Shown here in pieces: positions 8,053 through 13,689 of a stretch of 21,599 nt of DNA. The stretch lies in IMG/VR virus record IMGVR_UViG_3300045968_000309, positions 1-21,599 of that record, one strand, 5' to 3'. Source of the stretch: a virus. The translations under genes were made by a program, and so were the position numbers. The notes beneath the pieces were generated by a model. That model did not search any database, was not told the DNA's origin, and saw only the letters and a program-made list of their open reading frames with translations. The stretch's first letter is position 1; the number at the start of each line of letters is the position of its first letter.

Positions 8053-8747
8053 CCGCGGGCGCGTGCGTCGTCGCCGGCGGGAAGATCAACCTCTTGGGAT
8101 CGAAGGTCTTCAGCGACGGCGAGGGCAGCGCGTGCTGTTGCGGGGCGATCGAGCCCGGATGCTTCGCGTGCGCGACGTGCGATGCGGAGATCGTCGTCCA
8201 GATCGTCGGCGTGATCGTGCGCTCGACGGAGTTTCTCGGCGGGTGCGAGTGGAGCGTCACGCGCCAGTACGACTTTCTTTTGCACGGCGTGCGCTACACG
8301 GGTCTGGGCCCGGGCTCGTTCGTCGCCGACGACGACCAATGCACGTGGATCGACCCGGGCATGCTCGGCCCGTCGCCGACGTGCCAAGAGGGCGAGTGCG
8401 TGTGCAAGATCATCGACGTGGAGCTCGTGAGCGGGCCGCCGACGTGCACGTACACGTGCTCGCTCGACGTCGAAGAATCGACGTTTGCGGGAATGCAGAC
8501 GAACTGCTTCAACACGGATCCCCGGACCTTCCCGGTGAGCGTGTCGTTCCGGTTCTTCGGGTTCTGCAACCCCGAGGTGACGTGCATCACGCGCGCGCTT
8601 CCCGACTCGTGGCTCGATCAGGTCGGGGGCGTGACGCTCGTCGTCGATCCGTGCCCGAGCGGGTTCGTGCTCCCGCCGCTCGGCACGGGCATCGAGATCT
8701 CCAACGGCGACGTGGTGCTCGATCTGGGCACGTGGACCGTTCTTTAG
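8049..8747 (+). CDS. Cysteine-rich tail-associated protein
   Basis: This 232-residue protein starts at GTG 8049, overlapping the fibre stop (GTGA). It contains about 18 cysteines, including a CCC triplet, paired C-x-x-C or C-x-C elements (CATC, CVC) and many acidic residues. The high cysteine content in a beta-rich, low-Lys sequence suggests disulfide-stabilised or metal-binding beta domains exposed outside the cell. I do not recognise a family. It is in the fibre cluster and probably forms part of the receptor-binding assembly or is displayed with the Gly-rich fibre. Function is unproven. Confidence 0.7.
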   Translation: MTAGACVVAGGKINLLGSKVFSDGEGSACCCGAIEPGCFACATCDAEIVVQIVGVIVRSTEFLGGCEWSVTRQYDFLLHGVRYTGLGPGSFVADDDQCTWIDPGMLGPSPTCQEGECVCKIIDVELVSGPPTCTYTCSLDVEESTFAGMQTNCFNTDPRTFPVSVSFRFFGFCNPEVTCITRALPDSWLDQVGGVTLVVDPCPSGFVLPPLGTGIEISNGDVVLDLGTWTVL

Positions 8748-8768
8748 TCTTCAAGTGAAAGGCTCACC

Positions 8769-9563
8769 ATGCGGCAGCGCATCCTTGCCAGCGATCACGA
8801 GTTTCCCGAGGACGACATTCTCCCGTTTCTCCCCGAGGGGTGGATCCACGCGACGTGCCACGTCTTGTACGGCGAGATCGTGGAGGAGTCGGGCGAGCTC
8901 GACGCCGACTACGTGCGCTCGTTCCTCGACGCGCTTCCCTTCGGCGCGCTGGCGAACCTCGATCTCGAGACGCTGCACGGGATCAACTGGATGGCGGACG
9001 CCGTCGCCGGCAAGGGCGACGCGATCCGCGTCTACCGGAGCGGCATGGAGCTCTGCCGCGCGCACCGGCCGGACGTGCTCGCCTCGTGGTACGGCGTCGG
9101 GTCGCAGGACTTCGTGCTCGACGACTTGCGCGGGAGCGGCAACCAGTACTGGAACCGGGCGCACGACGACCAGAAGCTCGCGGCGCGCTACTCGTGGATG
9201 CGCCAGCGCGCGATCGGCGACCTGCAGAAGTGGTGGTCGCCGACCGCCTACGACAAGTATGCGGGCGTCGATCCGTCCGAGCCGGCATGGACGCGCGCGA
9301 GCGTGCTCTCGTGCAAGCTCGAGAACGACGGCAAGCTCATACTGCCGTTCACGTGGAGCCAGCGCGACGCGGTGCAGCTCACGACGAGCGAATGGCGATC
9401 GTGCCAAGTGGACCCGGCGCTCGAGGCCGGCGCGCACGGCGTGGTCCTGTGGGAAGCGTGGAACAAGACGAACAACGTGCCCAACCGGCGCGAGCGCGTG
9501 AAGGAGTTCGTCGCCGCCCTCCCGCCGCAGGTGCCGAGCGAGGCGCCGCCCCCCGAGCCATGA
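8769..9563 (+). CDS. Probable TIM-barrel glycosidase-like protein
   Basis: This 264-residue protein starts at ATG 8769 with a GAAAGG site 6 bases upstream. It shows repeated helix-strand units typical of TIM barrels: HATCHVLYGEI, an ANLDLETLHG strand with conserved acids near residues 65-67, a helical middle, a VLASWYGVGSQDF strand, and a late GVVLWEAWN strand (residues 224-232) like the last strands of hyaluronidase-type hydrolases. Position at the end of the fibre genes suggests a tail depolymerase or a host-wall glycanase. I cannot assign a glycoside hydrolase family or confirm catalytic residues by eye. Confidence 0.55.
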   Translation: MRQRILASDHEFPEDDILPFLPEGWIHATCHVLYGEIVEESGELDADYVRSFLDALPFGALANLDLETLHGINWMADAVAGKGDAIRVYRSGMELCRAHRPDVLASWYGVGSQDFVLDDLRGSGNQYWNRAHDDQKLAARYSWMRQRAIGDLQKWWSPTAYDKYAGVDPSEPAWTRASVLSCKLENDGKLILPFTWSQRDAVQLTTSEWRSCQVDPALEAGAHGVVLWEAWNKTNNVPNRRERVKEFVAALPPQVPSEAPPPEP

Positions 9564-9799
9564 CGACGATTCCCCTCGTGGTCGCGTGTGCGCACTGGTC
9601 GCCGGCGGCGCGGGCCGGCGGCGGGCGGTGCGCGCTGGGCTATGCGGGCGGATGGCCGAACCTCTCCCATTGCGCCGCGTGCCTCGAGCACGGCGGAGAC
9701 CGGCGATCGCCGGCGGAGCTCGCGGCGGAGCGGCGGATGCTGTGGGAGGAGACGCAGCGCATGCGCGGCGGTGCCCCGTGCGGCGGGTGCGGCGACTAG
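9560..9799 (+). CDS. Small Cys/His-rich phage protein
   Basis: This 79-residue protein starts at ATG 9560, overlapping the upstream TGA. It carries ACAHWSP, a GGRCALGYAGGWPNLSHCAACLEHGG segment (given in pieces: GGRCALG, GGWPN, HCAAC) and a C-terminal CGGCGD. The pattern C-x2-H, C-x-n-C-x-x-C plus a final C-x-x-C suggests a small metal-binding fold. I recall similar small phage proteins beginning with a C-x-H motif and a G-G-x-P turn, but no function. It is the last gene of the rightward late block. Confidence 0.65.
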   Translation: MTTIPLVVACAHWSPAARAGGGRCALGYAGGWPNLSHCAACLEHGGDRRSPAELAAERRMLWEETQRMRGGAPCGGCGD

Positions 9800-9805
9800 T
9801 TCAAG

Positions 9806-9826
9806 CGTTCAACGAATCGTTGAACG
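9806..9826. terminator. Palindrome between convergent operons (candidate two-way terminator)
   Basis: CGTTCAACG (9806-9814), AAT, CGTTGAACG (9818-9826) form a perfect 9-bp inverted repeat with a 3-base loop. A further GTTCAA precedes it at 9799. It lies exactly between the stop of the rightward gene (9799) and the stop of the leftward gene (9827), in a 27-bp gap. That placement suits a bidirectional terminator although no T-runs flank it. An operator role is possible but less likely at a convergent end. Confidence 0.5.
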
Positions 9827-10018
9827 TCACCGCGCGAGAAGCGCGAGGACGAGGAGCATCGCGGCGGCGAGGAGCAGCACGACGGTGAGGCCGAGGAGCA
9901 GGCGCACGGCGGGCGTCCAAGGGCGGTCGAGCGTGGGATATCCGTCGAGCCGCGGCGGTGCCGCCGCCGGCGGGGGCGCGTGGGGGAGGCGCGTGGTTTC
10001 AATCGGGCGCTTGGGCAT
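9827..10018 (-). CDS. Small single-TM protein (possible holin)
   Basis: This 63-residue protein is read leftward from ATG at 10018-10016. The first 36 residues are Pro-rich and polar (APPPAAAPP), and residues 37-62 form one long hydrophobic segment of Leu, Val and Ala (LLLGLTVVLLLAAAM type), ending with Arg. It would be a tail-anchored membrane protein. A holin or other lysis role is possible since no lysis genes are otherwise recognised, but this rests on topology alone. It is the last gene of the minus-strand block. Confidence 0.55.
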   Translation of the reverse strand: MPKRPIETTRLPHAPPPAAAPPRLDGYPTLDRPWTPAVRLLLGLTVVLLLAAAMLLVLALLAR

Positions 10019-10080
10019 GGGTCTATGTTGCCGCGTCCACGCGGCCGCGGCGCGCGCGTCGGAGCGTGCGCCGCGGCTTT

Positions 10081-10344
10081 TCACAGGCCGAGCCAGTAGG
10101 CGGCGATTCCCGCCGGCGGGCGGAGATGCGCGATCGTGCCGTCTTCGCGCCGGACGACCTCGACGTGAAGCGGGAACCCGTCGCGGCCCTCGAGCTCGTC
10201 GAGGGGATCCCACTCGGCGCGGTCGGTGAAGCACGCGGGATCGTGGAAGACGACGAAGCGCACCGCGGGATGCGCGCACTCGCGCGGCAGGCGCACGCGG
10301 GCGCCGTCAAACCGGCCGCCGAGGATCTCTACGGGCGTGGTCAC
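10081..10344 (-). CDS. Small conserved-type phage protein, unknown function
   Basis: This 87-residue protein is read leftward from GTG at 10344. It begins TTPVEILGGRFDGARVRLP, a pattern (I-L-G-G-x-F-D-G-A-x-V) that recurs in small phage accessory proteins, followed by beta-rich, acidic sequence ending IAAYWLGL. The coding pattern stands out from its shadow frames by the conserved-looking start and balanced composition. Function is unknown. It lies between the lipoprotein and the one-TM gene. Confidence 0.55.
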   Translation of the reverse strand: MTTPVEILGGRFDGARVRLPRECAHPAVRFVVFHDPACFTDRAEWDPLDELEGRDGFPLHVEVVRREDGTIAHLRPPAGIAAYWLGL

Positions 10345-10394
10345 GTCGGGCAAAGTAAAGCGGCGCCCCGCGGTGCGTGCCCGCGGTGCGGGCG

Positions 10395-10691
10395 TCAACG
10401 CTCCCAGCGCGCCGCCGCGGCGCGGCGCGCCTCGTCGTGCGCCCGGAGCGCCTCGAGGTAGGCGTCGCGCGCTTCGACGAGGCCGGCGGGCAGGCGCTCG
10501 CGCTCGTACTCCATGCACGCATCGAGCAAGCGGTCGCGGGCGTCGGCGAGGGCGCGGTCGGTCTGGGTCGGGAACAAGGTGATTTCCGTTTCCTGTCGGA
10601 AGGTGCAACCCCCGGAGAGCGGGCCGAGCAGGGCGGCGAGCGCCGCCAAGCGGGGGAGGGTCTTCCGGGGGCGGGTCTTCCGGGGCGTCAA
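10395..10691 (-). CDS. Predicted lipoprotein (possible spanin-like)
   Basis: This 98-residue protein is read leftward from TTG at 10691, overlapping the TGA of the upstream regulator. Residues 1-28 form a basic n-region (many Arg/Lys), a hydrophobic stretch RLAALAALLGPLSGG and Cys29, resembling a lipobox, although Ser-Gly-Gly before the Cys is not ideal. The mature part is a long charged helix (LADARDRLLDACMEYERERL). A lipoprotein with a helical coil near a small membrane protein could be an outer-membrane spanin, but no partner is evident. It may equally be a moron. Confidence 0.5.
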   Translation of the reverse strand: MTPRKTRPRKTLPRLAALAALLGPLSGGCTFRQETEITLFPTQTDRALADARDRLLDACMEYERERLPAGLVEARDAYLEALRAHDEARRAAAARWER

Positions 10692-10954
10692 CCCCGTATC
10701 TTGCGCTGGCCCCCGTTGGGCTTGCGGATCGCCTGCAGCGCGCGGACGTCGGCGCCCGTCCAGAGGCGCACCATGCCGCGCTTCGCCGGCTTGCGCTCGA
10801 GCCGGCGCGCCAACTGATGGACGCGGCCCGGGGAGATCCCGAGGATCTTGGCGACTTCGGGCGTGGTGAGGATGCTCAGGTCGAAAAGTTCGAGGCTCAA
10901 GGGTGTTCCTTGGGGGAGTCTATCGGTAGGGTGACGGTTTGTGTCGGTCGCCAT
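10688..10954 (-). CDS. HTH DNA-binding protein (excisionase/MerR-type regulator)
   Basis: This 88-residue protein is read leftward from ATG at 10954. Residues 29-50 (LTTPEVAKILGISPGRVHQL) are a textbook helix-turn-helix, and residues 58-66 (KRGMVRLW) form a basic wing as in MerR/excisionase domains. Divergence from the integrase suggests an excisionase or lysogeny regulator. An alternative start, TTG at 10900 (70 residues), has a better AAGGAA site five bases upstream and would leave a true intergenic region before the integrase. The stop overlaps the lipoprotein start. Class is confident; the exact start is not. Confidence 0.72.
   Translation of the reverse strand: MATDTNRHPTDRLPQGTPLSLELFDLSILTTPEVAKILGISPGRVHQLARRLERKPAKRGMVRLWTGADVRALQAIRKPNGGQRKIRG
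10920..10932 (+). promoter_or_regulatory. CTATCGGTAGGGT site before the integrase
   Basis: The site at 10920-10932 contains a partial palindrome (CTATCG/GTAG) and a TAGGGT hexamer that could be a -10 element for rightward transcription into the integrase GTG at 10941. It matches CTACCGATAGGGT at 11942-11954, on the far side of the integrase, in 11 of 13 bases in the same orientation, each with GGGGG just upstream. No good -35 is seen here. It may be an operator for the divergent HTH protein. Confidence 0.42.
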
Positions 10955-11930
10955 GGAGTTATCCCGTGCGTGGCTGGGGGAGCTCGTTCGTCTGGGGTGG
11001 AGCGAGCGCCATCGCCGGCGCTGCGCCCGCGCGGCCGAGGAGTTCGTGCGCTTCGTCGAGGCGGCGGGGCCGCACTTCGGCCCGCCGTGCGGGCAGGCGT
11101 TCACCGCGATGCACGGGCTGGCGTGGCTCGAGCACGGGGGCTGGCGCGGGAAGACGCAGCGCAACCGCGCGAGCGTGTTGCGCGCCTTCGGAGACTGGCT
11201 CGAGACGAGCGGGCGGGTCTCGGCGAACCCGTTCCGCGCGATCCGGCTCCCGCGTGCCGCGTCGGCGCCGGGGGCGGAGCCGTTCACGCTCGAGGAGCTC
11301 CGATCGCTCTTGCGGGCGGTGCGGGCGTTGGAGGAGACTTCTGATCGCCGCCGCGGGCGGCACGGGCCGATGCGCTCGACCTTCTATGCGTTCCTCGCCT
11401 TGACGGGGCTGCGGTATTCGGAAGCGGCGGGGCAGGCGTGGGCCGACGTCGATCTCGCGGGGGCCGCGATCGTGGTCACGTGCGACAAGAGCCGGCGGCG
11501 CGACGTGTTGCCGTTGTGCGCGGAGTGCGTGGGTCTCCTCGCGCGCTGGGCGTGGTGGTCGAGTGCGGGCGGGCTCGTCTTTCCCGTCGTGCCCTGTCAC
11601 AAGACGCTTGTTGCCGACTGCGCCCGGGCCGGGATTGCGCGGGGGCGGGGTGCGTGGCATCGGTTCCGGAAGGCGGCGATCACCGAGCGTGCGCGTCGGG
11701 TGGCCACGTACCGCGACGTGCAGGGGTTCGCGCGGCACACGGACCCGCGGATCACGCTCGGCGTCTACGACCGTGTTCGGCTGGACGAATTGCGTCCGGT
11801 GGCCGAGGCGATGCCGGCGCTCCTGTGGCCCCCGGAAGGTCCGTCGCCCGCGGGCGGGCCGTCGTCGTCGGTCCACGACTTGTCCACCGGCGATCAACCG
11901 ATCGGGGACAAGGCGCGCGAAAGGGCTTGA
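10941..11930 (+). CDS. Tyrosine-type site-specific integrase
   Basis: This 329-residue recombinase integrates and, with an excisionase, excises the phage. Residues 1-100 form an N-terminal core-binding helical domain (ERHRRRCARAAEEFVRFVEA). The catalytic domain contains all key residues: Arg158 in LTGLRYSEA, Lys183 in CDKSRRRD, His240 and Arg243 in WHRFRKAA, His266 in FARHTDPR and the nucleophile Tyr276 in LGVYDRVR. GTG 10941 is preferred because an AGGG lies upstream; ATG 10953 (325 residues) is an alternative whose ATG overlaps the divergent regulator's ATG. A promoter-like site and a tRNA-like hairpin follow its stop. Phage temperance follows from this gene. Confidence 0.93.
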   Translation: MSVAMELSRAWLGELVRLGWSERHRRRCARAAEEFVRFVEAAGPHFGPPCGQAFTAMHGLAWLEHGGWRGKTQRNRASVLRAFGDWLETSGRVSANPFRAIRLPRAASAPGAEPFTLEELRSLLRAVRALEETSDRRRGRHGPMRSTFYAFLALTGLRYSEAAGQAWADVDLAGAAIVVTCDKSRRRDVLPLCAECVGLLARWAWWSSAGGLVFPVVPCHKTLVADCARAGIARGRGAWHRFRKAAITERARRVATYRDVQGFARHTDPRITLGVYDRVRLDELRPVAEAMPALLWPPEGPSPAGGPSSSVHDLSTGDQPIGDKARERA

Positions 11931-11954
11931 CAGGTCGGGGGCTACCGATAGGGT
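11927..11954 (+). promoter_or_regulatory. Sigma70-like promoter after the integrase
   Basis: TTGACA (11927-11932) is a perfect -35, followed 16 bases later by TAGGGT (11949-11954), a partial -10 (T, A and final T kept). It overlaps the last codons of the integrase and would start transcription near 11961, before the genes at 12030 and 12401. The -10 lies inside the CTACCGATAGGGT site shared with 10920-10932, so a repressor binding that site could control it. Confidence 0.55.
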
Positions 11955-11955
11955 C

Positions 11956-12033
11956 ATGCGAAGCACGTCAAGGGGGGCGAGATGGACCCGGGGGGATTCG
12001 ACCCCCCGGGGCAACCCCGAAAGGCACGCATGA
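11956..12033 (+). CDS. 25-codon leader ORF overlapping the next start
   Basis: ATG 11956 to TGA 12031-12033 gives a 25-residue basic peptide whose stop overlaps the ATG of the next gene (ATGA). It spans the hairpin at 11987-12010. It might couple translation through the hairpin, but the ORF may be fortuitous, since no good ribosome-binding site precedes it and the sequence may be dictated by the attachment site. Confidence 0.25.
   Translation: MRSTSRGARWTRGDSTPRGNPERHA
11983..12010. other. Candidate attP: hairpin resembling a tRNA 3' end
   Basis: CCCGGGGGG (11987-11995), loop ATTCGA (11996-12001) and CCCCCCGGG (12002-12010) form a perfect 9-bp hairpin 52 bases after the integrase stop. Read on the minus strand, GGGGG (12007-12003), loop GTCGAAT, CCCCC and CGGGTCCA (to 11983) has the exact spacing of a tRNA T-arm plus 7-base acceptor strand and discriminator; only the first loop base (G for T) departs from TTCGAAT. 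Phages with tyrosine integrases often carry such tRNA 3' ends as attP beside int. The complete tRNA is absent. Inference awaits a host match. Confidence 0.5.
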
Positions 12034-12404
12034 CACGCACTCACGTTGACCCCGGGCCGGCGCCAGACACGCAACGCAAACCAACCCCGAGAATCGTCTC
12101 GATCGAGAAGGGCTCGATCGGCGAGACGTTGATCGCCACCGCGCGACTCTCGGACGGCTCGACCGTCGATTGCACGCTCGACGAACGCGGCCGGCCGCGC
12201 GAACTGCAGCGCGTCGGCGCCGACATGCGGACGATTTACTACACGGTCGGTCTTCTCTGGAACGGCACCGAGGCCGTCGATTACGACGGGACCGCGGGAT
12301 TTCTCCCGAAGACGGCGGCGCGCGTGGCGCGCCGGCTCGTGCCGTTCGCCAAAGGGCTCGGCGAGCTCACCGGCGATGCATCCTCGTCGGCGCCGCGAAC
12401 ATGA
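12030..12404 (+). CDS. Unknown small protein after the integrase
   Basis: This 124-residue protein is chosen to start at ATG 12030, with GAAAGG five bases upstream. An ATG at 11982 is in frame but would read through the tRNA-like hairpin. The N-terminal 25 residues are Pro/Thr-rich and flexible. Then come beta strands (RIVSIEKGS, LIATARLSDGSTVDCTLDE) and a C-terminal helical region with FLPKTAARVARRLVPFAKGL. I do not recognise the family. Its stop overlaps the ATG of the secreted-protein gene, so the two are probably cotranscribed from the promoter at 11927, possibly in the lysogen. Confidence 0.7.
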   Translation: MTRTHVDPGPAPDTQRKPTPRIVSIEKGSIGETLIATARLSDGSTVDCTLDERGRPRELQRVGADMRTIYYTVGLLWNGTEAVDYDGTAGFLPKTAARVARRLVPFAKGLGELTGDASSSAPRT

Positions 12405-13564
12405 TTTCTCCCCCAGCGCCGCGCTCCGCGCGGCAGATCGGATTTGCCGCCATGCTCCGAATGCATCCTGTCGTTTGGTCCGTGTTGCTCACCCCGATAC
12501 TGGCGCACGGCGGCGCCGCACACGTGGCACCCGGCGAGCCGGCAGGCTCGTCGGGTGCTCCACGTGTGGTGACGCCGCTCCCGCCCGTGGTCGATCCCTC
12601 GCCCTCCGCGTTCTGGGAGAGCCGCGGCATCCTCGTCATGCCGGGCATGACCGTGCGCCGCGACGTCGGCCGGTTCTTCGTGCAGTGGGTCGATCTCGAG
12701 ACGTGGGAGGAGTTCCCTTGGCCGGGCGGCCTGCTCGGCGGGCCCGACGAGATCGGGCTCTATCTGTCCCTGCGCTACGGGCTCGATGCGCTCCTCAACT
12801 TCCCGGAGCCCTTGTGCGCGGACACGTGGCCGATGATGGGGCTCGAGGCCCCGGGCGCCTTCGCCGACGACGTCGAGGCGCCGTGCGACATTGTCGAGGC
12901 TTGGACGGTGCTCGCCGGCGTCGGCCGCGGCGACGAGGGCGACGTGTGGCTCCTCGAGGTCTGGTACGAGCGGCGCTCGGGGGAGATCGAGTGCGCCGAC
13001 GTCGTCGAGTGCGCGCTCGGCGACATGGAGAGCTTCCTCGATCTCATGCGGCTCCCGGCGCGCGTCGGATTCCCGCCCGTCGTCCATCGGACGTGCGAGG
13101 GCGCCGGCGAGATGGAATCGGGCGAGGTTCCGGACGGCCCGCTCTGGCCCGACACCGGAACGAACGTCTGGGAGCCGCTCCCGCATTCCGACCGCCCGGT
13201 GCTCCCGCCCCCGGCTCACCCAGGCAAGCCCCATGCTGACAGGGGCGGCAGTGCCGGCGGCGGTGCCGGCGGCGGTGCCGCGGGCCCGTGCGGCGCGCCG
13301 CTCAACGCGCTTTGCATGGCGGTGGTGGCGCTCGGCGGGCCGACTACGGGCGCGGCCCCGAAGATGGGACCGAGCCCGACGCCCGGGCCCGCGGAAGACG
13401 CCGCGTGTGCGCGGCAGGCGGGCATCGAGTGCAAGGCGATGGGCGCCCAAGGGGTGTGCTATTCGTGGTTCGACGTCGTCGGGCCGGGCGTGACGCGGCT
13501 GTGCCAGTACCGATGCAAGTGGGCGGGCAACCCGTGCCCCCCGAACCCGCACACGCACACGTGA
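12401..13564 (+). CDS. Predicted secreted protein (possible lysogenic conversion gene)
   Basis: This 387-residue protein starts at ATG 12401, overlapping the upstream stop. Residues 1-41 look like a signal peptide: basic n-region (with RSARQ), hydrophobic VVWSVLLTPILA and small residues (HGGAA) before a likely cleavage point. The mature part is acidic and Trp/Glu-rich (residues 60-290), followed by a Pro/Gly linker (GGSAGGGAGGG) and a short cysteine-rich C-terminal domain with about eight cysteines ending in HTHT. I recognise no enzyme motif. A secreted product beside the integrase fits a moron expressed by lysogens. The hairpin at 13579 follows its stop by 14 bases. Confidence 0.7.
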   Translation: MISPPAPRSARQIGFAAMLRMHPVVWSVLLTPILAHGGAAHVAPGEPAGSSGAPRVVTPLPPVVDPSPSAFWESRGILVMPGMTVRRDVGRFFVQWVDLETWEEFPWPGGLLGGPDEIGLYLSLRYGLDALLNFPEPLCADTWPMMGLEAPGAFADDVEAPCDIVEAWTVLAGVGRGDEGDVWLLEVWYERRSGEIECADVVECALGDMESFLDLMRLPARVGFPPVVHRTCEGAGEMESGEVPDGPLWPDTGTNVWEPLPHSDRPVLPPPAHPGKPHADRGGSAGGGAGGGAAGPCGAPLNALCMAVVALGGPTTGAAPKMGPSPTPGPAEDAACARQAGIECKAMGAQGVCYSWFDVVGPGVTRLCQYRCKWAGNPCPPNPHTHT

Positions 13565-13578
13565 CGACGTGAGTGCAG

Positions 13579-13610
13579 GGGGCGGCGCGGGCCCGGACCC
13601 GTGCCGCCCC
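13579..13610 (+). terminator. 13-bp GC hairpin after the secreted-protein gene
   Basis: GGGGCGGCGCGGG (13579-13591) pairs with CCCGTGCCGCCCC (13598-13610) with one G-U pair and a 6-base loop (CCCGGA). It starts 14 bases after the stop at 13564. No T-run follows. It closely resembles in style the hairpin after the capsid gene (1684-1715), so this phage may use long GC hairpins as terminators or mRNA ends. Confidence 0.6.
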
Positions 13611-13624
13611 GTGCCGTCGCGGCC

Positions 13625-13642
13625 GCGCTCCCGCGGGAGCGC
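13625..13642. promoter_or_regulatory. 18-bp perfect palindrome before the initiator gene
   Basis: GCGCTCCCGCGGGAGCGC (13625-13642) is an exact palindrome centred 56 bases before ATG 13690. It may be an operator or a second stem helping the upstream hairpin terminate. No clear -10 or -35 lies in 13565-13689, so the promoter of the following gene is not identified. Confidence 0.4.
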
Positions 13643-13689
13643 CGCCGCGTCGGCACATGGCAGGACGCCTCCGATCTTCCGCGTGGACG

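Noticed and set aside
7234-8747. Diversity-generating retroelement variable region in the fibre genes
   Set aside because: No reverse transcriptase or template repeat is found anywhere in the genome.
11983-12010. A functional tRNA gene
   Set aside because: Only the T-arm and acceptor-like half is present; no D-arm, anticodon arm or 5' acceptor strand is found nearby.
13225-13290. Similarity of the Gly-rich linker DNA in the secreted protein to that in the portal (near 20470-20530)
   Set aside because: Both are Gly/Ala codon-rich low-complexity DNA. The short matches are explained by composition, and no long identical stretch is seen.
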